From an uncultured Bacteroidales bacterium (lineage in GTDB: Bacteria > Bacteroidota > Bacteroidia > Bacteroidales > P3): a stretch of DNA of 64,000 nt. The position numbers and the translations under genes were made by a program. Where the stretch lies: NCBI GenBank assembly GCA_900317285.1, contig ONGA01000007.1, positions 1 through 64,000 on the forward strand, in the 5' to 3' direction. Positions 17,912 to 27,300 of this stretch are shown piece after piece. Position 1 is the first letter of the stretch, and each line of letters begins with the position of its first letter. The notes under the pieces were generated by a model. That model was not told the DNA's origin and made no database searches. It was given only the letters and a program-made list of their open reading frames with translations.

Positions 17912-17999
17912 GGACGGTAGGTCTATGGTAGGTCTATGGTACCTCTATTGTAACTCTATGGTAGGTCTATGGATGCTCCTATATCGCTTCTATGTCGCT
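17912..17999 (+). repeat. 88-bp intergenic repeat, copy B
   Basis: Reverse complement of 9285-9372, equal in length with three mismatches by eye. It contains repeated GGTAGGTCTATGGTA-type units and ends in ATCGCTTCTATGTCGCT. No coding frame. It lies about 145 bp after a TATCTTTG element on the same strand. Confidence 0.85.
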
Positions 18000-18080
18000 C
18001 CTATGATTGAGGTATGAAAAAAATGTCGCGCGGGGGAGGGGTGAGGGCAATAAAAGGGGGCGGGTTGCGTTATGTGATGT

Positions 18081-19328
18081 ATGAAAAATTTTGTCATCAG
18101 GATATTTGTGCTTGCCGCAATCGCTGCCGTGGCTTCGCATGGAGCGGAGGCTCAGCAGGTTAGTTTCGGGAAGTATTTCACTGGCGGCACTCTCCGCATC
18201 GACTGCCTGCGCGAGGGCAGCGCACAGGGCGACACGGTGTGGGTGGAGCGCTGGGTGGACCGCATGTCGGACTGGCACGGGTCGCGCAAGGAGCTGCTGG
18301 ACCCGTTCGACAACGGCGACTACCGCGTGGAGATGCGCGACGCCAAGACGGGGAAGACCATCTATTCGCGCGGCTACAGCAACCTGTTCCGCGAGTATAA
18401 GGACACGCCCGAGGGCAAGCGCGGCGTGAAGAAACGTTTCGAGGAGACACACCTGCTGCCGATGCCGAAGAAGGCTGTGTATATCGCGCTGCAGAAGCGT
18501 GACGAAGGGATGCGCCTGAGGGATGCCTCGGTGGTGCTGTTCGACCCCAAGAGCCAGAAGCTTGAGCATAATTTCTTTGTGGGAGAGCGCGTGGATTTGG
18601 AAATCAACGGCGACCCGTCGAAGAAGGTGGACGTGGTGATTGTGGCGCAGGGCTATGAGAATGCCAGCGACCCGCGTCTGCGCATCGACTATTTCCGGAT
18701 GAAGGAGATATTGTTCGGCAAGGAGCCTTTTGCGTCGCACCGGCGCGACTTCAACGTCTATGGCGTGTGTGGCGACGTGGATGCGGAGTTCAACACTTTC
18801 GGCATCGACCGCTACCTGATGACGCAGAGCCTGTGGAAGCTTCACAACCGCATCGGCACGACGCCGTGCGACCATATCATCGTGATGGTGAACAGCGACA
18901 AGTATGGCGGCGGCGCCATCTATAATTTCTACGCTGTCAGCACGATGCACACGATGGCGGCGTATGTGCTGCCACACGAGTTCGGCCACTCTTTCGGAGG
19001 GTTGGCCGACGAGTATGTGGACGAGGAGCTGAGCTACGGCAGCCTGCATGTGACGCCGTATGAGCCGCTGGAGCCCAATATCACGAATCTGAAGAATTTC
19101 GACTCGAAGTGGAAGTCGATGCTCGCACCGGGCACGGCGATTCCCACGGAGCCCGATGACCATATCCCCGCCACCACGAACGGCCCGCTGGGCGTGTATG
19201 AGGGTGCGGGGTATGCCGCCAAGGGTGTCTACCGCCCGACGATGCACTGCATGATGCGCGACTATGCGCCGTTCTGCCCCGTGTGCGCCAAGAGGCTGGA
19301 GGAGATTTTCGGGATGTATACGAAATAG
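18081..19328 (+). CDS. M64-family metallopeptidase
   Basis: 415 residues with a signal peptide (MKNFVIRIFVLAAIAAVASHGAEAQ). The N-terminal half is a beta-rich domain. The catalytic half begins with KVDVVIVAQGYENASD and carries the zinc motif HEFGHSFGGLADEY (His299, Glu300, His303), the M64 (IgA-peptidase family) signature in which the DEY supplies the next ligand. The C-terminal MHCMMRDYAPFCPVCAKRLEE is also typical. It is probably an exported protease; the substrate is unknown and IgA cleavage should not be assumed. No T9SS sorting domain is visible. A lipoprotein gene follows 22 bp later. Confidence 0.9.
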   Translation: MKNFVIRIFVLAAIAAVASHGAEAQQVSFGKYFTGGTLRIDCLREGSAQGDTVWVERWVDRMSDWHGSRKELLDPFDNGDYRVEMRDAKTGKTIYSRGYSNLFREYKDTPEGKRGVKKRFEETHLLPMPKKAVYIALQKRDEGMRLRDASVVLFDPKSQKLEHNFFVGERVDLEINGDPSKKVDVVIVAQGYENASDPRLRIDYFRMKEILFGKEPFASHRRDFNVYGVCGDVDAEFNTFGIDRYLMTQSLWKLHNRIGTTPCDHIIVMVNSDKYGGGAIYNFYAVSTMHTMAAYVLPHEFGHSFGGLADEYVDEELSYGSLHVTPYEPLEPNITNLKNFDSKWKSMLAPGTAIPTEPDDHIPATTNGPLGVYEGAGYAAKGVYRPTMHCMMRDYAPFCPVCAKRLEEIFGMYTK

Positions 19329-19350
19329 TTAATTTGGTAAGCGAAAGCAG

Positions 19351-20646
19351 ATGAAGAAGTTGCTGTATGGTTTGCTGCTGGCGGTTTTCATGCCGTGGTT
19401 CTCGGTGGGTTGCGAGAAGGAGGACTTTGCCGACGAGGGCGATGTGCGCCTGACCTTCTCCGCCGACACGCTGACGTTCGACACGGTGTTCACCACCCTG
19501 GGCAGCACGACGCTGCGACTGACGGCGCGCAACGATTCGCGCGACAACCTGAGACTCAGCACTGTGACGCTCGCTGGAGGACGTAACAGCCGTTTCCGCC
19601 TGAATGTGGACGGCGACACGTCGCTGGTGGCGCGGGATGTGGAGGTGCTTGCAGGCGACAGTATCTTCATTTTTGTGCAGGTGAATATCAACCCCAACGA
19701 CAGCACGTCGCCGTTTCTTGTAGAGGACGCCATCGTGTTCAGCAACGGCCAGCGGCTGCCCCTGACGGCCTATGGCCGCAACGCGGTGTACCATGTGACG
19801 CCTGCCGATTCCACATGGCTGCGCATCGGCACGGAGACATGGAACGCCACGCTGCCGCATATCGTGGTGGGCAATGTGCTGGTGACGGAAAACCAGACGC
19901 TGACCATCGACCCGGGTGCCGAGGTCTATTTTGCCAACGACGCCTGCCTGATTCTTGACTCGACGGCACGGCTCGTGGCGCGCGGAACTGCCGCTGCCCC
20001 CATCCTTTTCACCTCGCTGCGCCACGACGGGTGGTACCGCTTCCTGCCGGGGCAGTGGGGACTCATCTGGTTCTACAACTATTCCGTCGGGAACGTGGTG
20101 GAACATGCGGTGATAGAGAACGGCATCGGAGGGCTGCGGTGCTACCCGCAGTCGCAGGTGACGGTGAAGAATACCGTCATCCGCAATATGTCGGACTGCG
20201 CCATTGTGGGGCAGGGTGCCACGGTCACGGGAAACAACCTGCTGGTGTACGACTGCCTGACGTCGTTCATCGCGCTGATGGGCGGGAACTACGATTTCCG
20301 CCACTGCACCTTTGCCGACTACTGGAGCTACAGCGCCCGCAAGATGGAGAGCGTGGTGCTGAGCAACTGCATGAATACCGTGGTCAACAACCAGGTGGTC
20401 ACCGTGGGTGGCGACCTGCTGAAGGCCGACTTCACAGACTGTATCATCTGGGGTACCTATCAGAAAGAAGTGCTGCTGAGTGAGTTGGAAGGATATGCGA
20501 TGAACCACAACCTCGCACAGAACCAGAGCTGCATCGTCAAGGGCGGAGCACGGAGCGAAGACCCGCTCTTCACCGACCCCCGCAACGACGACTACACGCT
20601 GCAGGAGGGCAGCCCGGCGACGGGACTGGGATATCAGTGGCAATGA
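19351..20646 (+). CDS. Lipoprotein with C-terminal beta-helix region
   Basis: 431 residues. A signal peptide ends in FSVGC, a lipobox with Cys21. Residues ~30-150 form a beta-sandwich-like domain (LTFSADTLTFDTVFTTLGSTTL...), and residues ~170-420 look like a right-handed parallel beta-helix: LTIDPGAEVYFANDACLIL, ARGTAAAPILFTSLR, VVEHAVIENGIGGLRCYP, VTVKNTVIRNMSDCAIVG. Related lipoproteins of Bacteroidetes sit on the cell surface, with no defined substrate. The gene lies 21 bp before ruvA and follows the M64 gene closely, so M64-lipoprotein-ruvA may be one transcript. Confidence 0.8.
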   Translation: MKKLLYGLLLAVFMPWFSVGCEKEDFADEGDVRLTFSADTLTFDTVFTTLGSTTLRLTARNDSRDNLRLSTVTLAGGRNSRFRLNVDGDTSLVARDVEVLAGDSIFIFVQVNINPNDSTSPFLVEDAIVFSNGQRLPLTAYGRNAVYHVTPADSTWLRIGTETWNATLPHIVVGNVLVTENQTLTIDPGAEVYFANDACLILDSTARLVARGTAAAPILFTSLRHDGWYRFLPGQWGLIWFYNYSVGNVVEHAVIENGIGGLRCYPQSQVTVKNTVIRNMSDCAIVGQGATVTGNNLLVYDCLTSFIALMGGNYDFRHCTFADYWSYSARKMESVVLSNCMNTVVNNQVVTVGGDLLKADFTDCIIWGTYQKEVLLSELEGYAMNHNLAQNQSCIVKGGARSEDPLFTDPRNDDYTLQEGSPATGLGYQWQ

Positions 20647-20667
20647 CCTTGAAAAAAACAGAAAACC

Positions 20668-21246
20668 ATGTACGAATATTTTGAAGGAAAGTTGGCAATG
20701 CTGGAGCCCACGCAGGCTGTGATAGACTGCGGCGGTGTGGGATACCTGCTGGAAATCACGTTGAATACCTATGAATCGCTGCGTCGCGTGGAACCCGCAC
20801 GGGTGAAACTCTACGCCCACCATGTAGTGCGCGAGGACGCACAGCAGCTCTTCGGCTTCTACGACCTGTCGGAGCGCGAGATGTTCCGTCTCCTCGTGGG
20901 GGTCAACGGCGTGGGCAACCAGACGGCGCGCGTCATGCTGTCGTCGCTTACGGTCGACGAATTGCGCACCGCCATCGCCGCACAGGATGTCAAGCGGGTG
21001 CAGAAAGTGAAGGGAATAGGTGCGAAGACCGCCCAGCGCATTGTCCTCGAACTGGCCGACAAGATGGGCGTGGTGGGAACGCAGGGCGTGCAGGGGGTTC
21101 AGGTGAACCAGGCGCGCGACGAGGCGATGACGGCGCTGACGATGCTCGGCTTTGCCAAGCCTGCTGTGGAGAAGCTGCTCATGAGTGGCGACTGGACGGG
21201 AATGACCGTCGAGGAGATTATCAAAGAGGGTCTCCGCAGGCTTTAA
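20668..21246 (+). CDS. ruvA: Holliday junction DNA helicase subunit RuvA
   Basis: 192 residues. The OB-fold domain I is MYEYFEGKLAMLEPTQAVIDCGGVGYLLEI. Two helix-hairpin-helix motifs follow (LVGVNGVGNQTARVMLS and VKGIGAKTAQRIVLEL), and domain III (EAMTALTMLGFAKPAVEKLL) binds RuvB. RuvA forms the tetramer that holds the Holliday junction while RuvB drives branch migration. Its place directly before sprA is a common arrangement in Bacteroidetes. Confidence 0.96.
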   Translation: MYEYFEGKLAMLEPTQAVIDCGGVGYLLEITLNTYESLRRVEPARVKLYAHHVVREDAQQLFGFYDLSEREMFRLLVGVNGVGNQTARVMLSSLTVDELRTAIAAQDVKRVQKVKGIGAKTAQRIVLELADKMGVVGTQGVQGVQVNQARDEAMTALTMLGFAKPAVEKLLMSGDWTGMTVEEIIKEGLRRL

Positions 21247-21329
21247 TAGCCCATTTTTTATAATATTTTATATATTGCGATGCAATAATTGTACCTGTTT
21301 GTCGTTTATGGAGGGTTAAACCAAAACAG

Positions 21330-24300
21330 GTGCCCAAAGGGAAGTACATATTAGCATTGCTGTTTCTGCTGTCGATTCACGCTGCGGTGTGGGGGCAGAG
21401 CGACAGTGTTGGATATACCCCCATGGGCTCCGGCTACCAGCCGTCGGCGATGACCACGACGGTGGAGTACAATCCCGAGACGAAAGATTATGTGAAAGTT
21501 ACGAAGGTTGGGGATGTTGTCCTCAGCCGCGAGTACATGTCGTTTGAGGAGTACCAGAACTGGAAGATGGACCAGCTGATGCAGCAGTACTGGACCGAGA
21601 AGAGCGAAGGGTCGGTGCTGGACAATGCCGGCGGTGGCCTGCTGAACAAAATCCCGGGCTTCAACCAGATAAGCCAGAAACTGGATTTCCTCAACGGCAA
21701 GCCCTTGTTTAGCATCGATCGCAGCGGTAGCGCCGAGCTGACATTCCAGATTGTCAACAATTTCCGCGATGACCCGCAGCGCGACGCCTCTGAGCGCAGC
21801 GTGACGACATTCGACTTCGACGAGAAGATACAGGCAAATATCAACGCCAAGATTGGCGACCTCATCAATATCGACCTTAGCCACAACACGCAGGCCACCT
21901 TCGATTTCGAGAACAAGAAGGTGCTGCGCTACGAGGGCAAGGAGGACGACATCCTACAGCTGCTGGAAGCCGCCGACGTGTCGTTTCCGCTGAATACCAA
22001 TCTCATCAAGGGCAGCCAGCAATTGTGGGGATTCCATACCAAGTTGAAGTTCGGCAAATTGAGCATCGACGCGGTGTTTAGCGAGAAGGAGACATCGACG
22101 GAGAATATGCAGGTGAAGGGCGGCGCCAGCAGCCACGAGTTCGAGATCCGTGCCGACGAATATGAGGACAACCGCCACTATTTCATTGCGCAGTATTTCT
22201 ACGACAACTACAACAAGGCGATGAGCACCCTGCCTGTGGTGAACTCAAATGTGCGCATCATCCGCATCGAAGTGTGGCGCACCAACGTGGGCGCTGCGGT
22301 GACGCAGAACCGCAATATCCTCGCACTGACCGACCTTGGCGAGGGCGTGCCTTCCAACTACCGCGTCCATGGGTCGGGTCCGACGCTGCCCCATAACAAT
22401 GCCAACGACCTGCTCACCTATGTCAACCCCTCTTCCGTCCGCAGCATCAACTCCGTGACCAGCTACATGCAGGGGCTCGGCATGACGGCAGGCGAGGACT
22501 ACGAAAAGGTGGAGAGTGCCCGATTGCTGAACAGCAACGAATATACCTTCAATCGCCAGCTGGGTTTCATCACGCTCAACCAGCCGTTGAGCAACGACCA
22601 GGTGCTGGCAGTGGCGTTCCAATACCAGGTGGTCGGCGACACCAACGTGTATCAGGTGGGTGAACTGACGACCGACGGTGTGAACGACCCCAACACGCTG
22701 GTGGTGAAGTTGCTGAAGAGTACCACCATCAACACGCACAGCCCATTGTGGAAGCTGATGATGAAGAATGTGTACTTCCTCAAGAGCAGTCAGTTGGGAC
22801 GCGATAACTTCCGTCTCAATGTGCTGTACGAGAGTCCGGAAGGCGGTGTGGGCGTCGGCTTCTTTACCGAAGGTCCCAAGCAGGGAATCCCCCTTATCGA
22901 ACTTTTCGGCATGGACCGCATGGACGCCTCGCAGAGTTATTTCTATTCGGACGGAGTCTTCGACTGGTTCGACTCGGCAGCCTTCAAAGGGGGCTTGATA
23001 CAGGCCTCCACGGGACGTGTGTTCTTCCCTTATGTGGAACCCTTCGGTAAGGACCTTCGGGCAATACTGGGCGACGACGAATTTGCCAATCTTTACTGCT
23101 TCGACTCGCTCTACACGATGACGCAGGCGCTGGCGCAGCAGTATGCCGAACGTAACCGGTTCTACCTTGAGGGATATTACACGAGTGCCGTGAGCGGCGA
23201 AATCAGCTTGGGCTACAGCGTCACGCAGGGGTCGGTGTCGGTGACGGCGGGAGGCATACCGCTGATAGAGAATGTGGACTATACGGTGGACTACACCATG
23301 GGCACCGTGCGCATCATCAACGAGAGCATCCTCTCCTCCGGCACGCCCATCAGCGTAAGCAGCGAGAACAACTCGTTCAGCATGACCACCAAGCGCATGC
23401 TGGGTCTGCACCTGAACTATGAAATCCAGAAAGACTTCAATATTGGCGGCACGGTGATGAATCTGCACGAGAAGCCGCTGACGATGAAGAATAACCTCGG
23501 CGACGAGCCGACGAGCAACACCATCTGGGGCTTGGACCTGAACTACAGCCACGAGGTGCCGTTCATCACCAAACTGATAGACATGCTGCCCGGCATCGAT
23601 ACCAAGGAGCCGTCGAAGCTGAGTCTGACGGCCGAGTTCGCCCATTTCATTCCCGGTATGGCGAGCACAGGGTCGAGTGAAGGCAGCGTGAGCTATGTCG
23701 ACGACTTCGAGGGTGCCGAGAGCAGCATCAGCCTGACGGCACCAAGCCTGTGGTTTTTGGCGAGCACGCCTCAGGACTACCGCCAGTCGATGCCGATGTT
23801 CCCCGAGACCTCGCCTGGCAGCGGACTTGCCTACGGCTACAACCGCGCCAAACTGGCATGGTATCGCATCAGCAACGACTTCTACTTCAACTCGAACCGT
23901 CCGTCGAATATCAGCACCGATGACCTGTCGAAGCCCTATGCCCGCCGCATCTACGAACAGGAGGTGTTCCCCAACAAGGACCGTGTGGCAGGACAGCCGA
24001 CCTATATCTACGAGCTGAACCTTGCCTACTATCCCGACGAGAAGGGTCCCTACAACTATGACGTGGCACCCACGGCTTTCAGCGCCGGTATCGACGAGCA
24101 TGGTCGCCTGAACAACCCCGCTAGCCGCTGGGGCGGCATCATGCGCAAGTTGGACTACACCGACTTCGAGACCCAGAACATCGAGACTATCGAGTTCTGG
24201 CTCATGGATCCCTTCATCGAGAACCCTACGCACAGTGGCGGTAAACTGTATATCAACCTCGGCGACATCAGCGAGGATATTCTCCGCGACGGTCGCAAGA

Positions 24301-27300
24301 GCTTCGAGAATGGTCTGCCCACCAGCGCCACGGTGGTCAATGTGGATACCACTATCTGGGGTCGTGTGCCGACGACGCAGCCCATCGTCAATGCTTTCGA
24401 CAACGATGCTAGTTCCCGCATGTATCAGGATGTGGGTTACGACGGACTGGGCTCCACCCATGGTCTGGAAGACGAGCAGACCTTCTTCGCCAACTACCTG
24501 CAGGCCATCGCCGCCCGTTTCGGGATGGGGTCGGAGGCCTATCAGCAGGCCGCCGCCGACCCGTCGGGCGACGACTTCCGCTATTTCCGCAGCTCCTATT
24601 ACGACGACAACAACACCAAAATCAACGACCGCTACAAGAGTTTTAACAACCCCGAAGGCAATTCGCCCGTCGACGAGGATAGTGACGAAGAGTACATGAC
24701 CTCCGCCTCGGCCTACCCCAACGTGGAGGATATCAACAGGGACAATACCCTCAGTGAGGCGGAGAACTACTACCAGTATGTCATCGAACTGGACCCCGCG
24801 CACATGGTGATCGGCGAGAACCATATCGTCGACATCCAGGAGGCGCACAACGTGCAACTCGCCAATGGTGAGACGACTAGCTGCCGCTGGTACCAGTTCC
24901 GCATCCCCATCCGAGAGCCGGACCAGAAGGTGGGCAACATCAACGGTTTCCAATCCATCCGCTTCATGCGTATGTTCCTCAACCAGTTCTCCGAACCGGT
25001 GATACTGCGTTTCGCCACCCTCGATCTTGTCTACTCGACTTGGCGCAAATATAGCGAAGACCTGCTGCAGCCTGGCGACTACACCTCGGGCTCCGGCGAG
25101 AACACCAGTTTCAACATTTCCACCGTCAATATCGAGGAGAACGGTAGCCGCCAGCCAGTGCCGTATGTGCTGCCTCCGGGAATCGAACGCGAGGAATGGT
25201 ACTCGTCGAGCAACAGCTACACGCAGCTTAATGAGCAGTCGATAGCTCTGGACGTCGACGGCCTCACCAGCGGCGATGCCCGTGCTATCTATCGCTCCAC
25301 GAGCTATGACCTGCGCCATTACGGTCACATGAAGATGTTTGTCCACGCCGAAAAGAAATACGCCACCGACGTGATGAACGACGACGACATGGTGCTCTTT
25401 GTGCGACTGGGTAGCGACTACACCAACAACTACTACGAGTATGAATTGCCTCTGAAGTTCACGCCTTGGAACACCCCCTCAGATGATCCCTATGCCATCT
25501 GGCCGACAGACAACAACGTGGATATTGAGCTGCAGAAGTTGGCAGACATCAAGACCAACCGAAACCGACGCATCCGGTCGGGCGAGAGCGGCTATTCCCC
25601 CACGCTGCTCTACAGCGAGATGGTGGATGGAAAGAAATACACCGTCTTGGGTTCTCCGAACCTTGGCAAGGTGAAGGTTATCATGGTGGGCGTGCGCAAT
25701 CCGAAGAAAGAAAGCCTCGGCGACGGCAATAACATGCTGCCGAAGTCGGCTATCGTATGGGTGAACGAACTGCGCCTGAGCGACTACACCAACAAGGGCG
25801 GTTGGGCAGCGATGGCAATGGCACGCACCAACCTCGCCGACCTCGGCAACCTGTCTCTCTACGGCTCCTACACCACCGCCAATTTCGGCAACCTCGAAGA
25901 CCCCCTCATCAAGGAGGAACTGGTGAACACCTTCACCTTCCAGACTACGCTTGACTTGGAACTTGGCAAATTCCTCCCCGAGACCTGGGGTCTCCGTATC
26001 CCCATGTACTTGGACTTTAACCGCGAGATTGGCAGTCCGGAGTATAACCCCTACAACCCCGACGTGCTGCTGAGCGAGGATATCGACACCTACCGCACCA
26101 AAGAGGAGCGCGATAGCGTGCGCCACATGACTCAGCGCCGCAAGAGTGCCACCAACCTCACTTTTGCCAATGTAAGGAAAGACCGCGTGGGCAAGTCGGC
26201 GCTGAAGCAGCATTTCTATGACATCGAGAATTTCTCGTTCTCCTACGCCTATAGCCGGGAACGCATGAGCGACGAGGAGACTGAACACTACAACAAAGAC
26301 CAGCACCGTGGCGGTTTCGCCTACAGTTATGCCCCCAAGGCGGAGCCTGTGACCCCCTTCAGCAAGGTGAAACTGTTCCAGGGGAAGGCTTGGAAGATTT
26401 TCAAGGAGTTCAACTTCTACTACAAGCCGAAGAATCTGAGCTTCTCCACCGAAATATATCGTGATTTCGAAGAGACCCTGCTGCGCAACAAGAGTGCCGC
26501 GCTGGTCATTCTAAAGCCCACCTATTTCAAGCAGTTTACGTGGCAGCGCACCTACGGGTTGCAGTACGACTTGATGCGCACCTTCCACATCCAGTATTCT
26601 GCCAATGCCAATGCGCGCATCGAAGAACCCATTGGGCGCATCCAGACGGCATCGGCGGCCGACTCCATCTGGCGTTCCATCGCCGCGGGCGGCACCATGC
26701 AGAATTTCCAGCAGCAGATTACTGTCAGCTACGAGCTGCCTGTCAACAAACTGCCTTATCTCGACTTCCTCCGCATGCCGTTGAGCTACCGCACCAACTA
26801 CAACTATCAGGGTACTACGCAGGCATTGCAGTCGATGGGAAGCACGTTGCAGAACTCCGCCAACTTCACGGCTTCCGCCAATGCCAATTTCCAGAATTTC
26901 TACAATAAGTTCAAACTCCTCAAGGACGCTAACGCCCAGAAAAATACCAAAAAGCCGCAGGCTCCCAAGAAGAAGTCAAAGCGGTTGGAGAAGATGAGCA
27001 TACAGGACTCGCTGGCGGTGGCCGACAGCATGCGTCGTGAGAAGCGTAAGGAAATGCTCAAAGATGTCGCCTACTTTGGTCTCCGCCTCCTCACGGGCTG
27101 GAAAGACCTCAGTATCCAGTCCAACACCACCTGGGGCTCACGGCTGCCTGGTTACATGGGTGAGCCTCATTTCTTGGGACTCGACTCCCGCAATGGTTGG
27201 ACTCCGGGATTGGGTTATGTGCTCGGCTATGACATGGATGTGGCGGAAGACCTTCTGCGGCGCGACCTCCTATCGAAAGACTCGCTGTTCAATACGCCAC

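Larger units (their letters stand above)
17679..18080. other. Intergenic region between the divergent YciO/Sua5 and M64 genes
   Basis: 402 bp with no convincing gene. It holds a minus-strand -7 element near the YciO/Sua5 start, a plus-strand -7 element at 17760-17767, and repeat copy B at 17912-17999. The remaining A/T-rich sequence has only short, weak stem potential. Confidence 0.6.

Noticed and set aside
9285-17999. Composite transposon bounded by the 88-bp inverted copies
   Set aside because: No transposase or recombinase lies between them, and the enclosed genes (gdhA, aroQ, panC) are core metabolism.
22245-25346. Minus-strand open frame of 1033 codons opposite sprA
   Set aside because: Antisense shadow of a GC-rich gene; no recognisable protein features.
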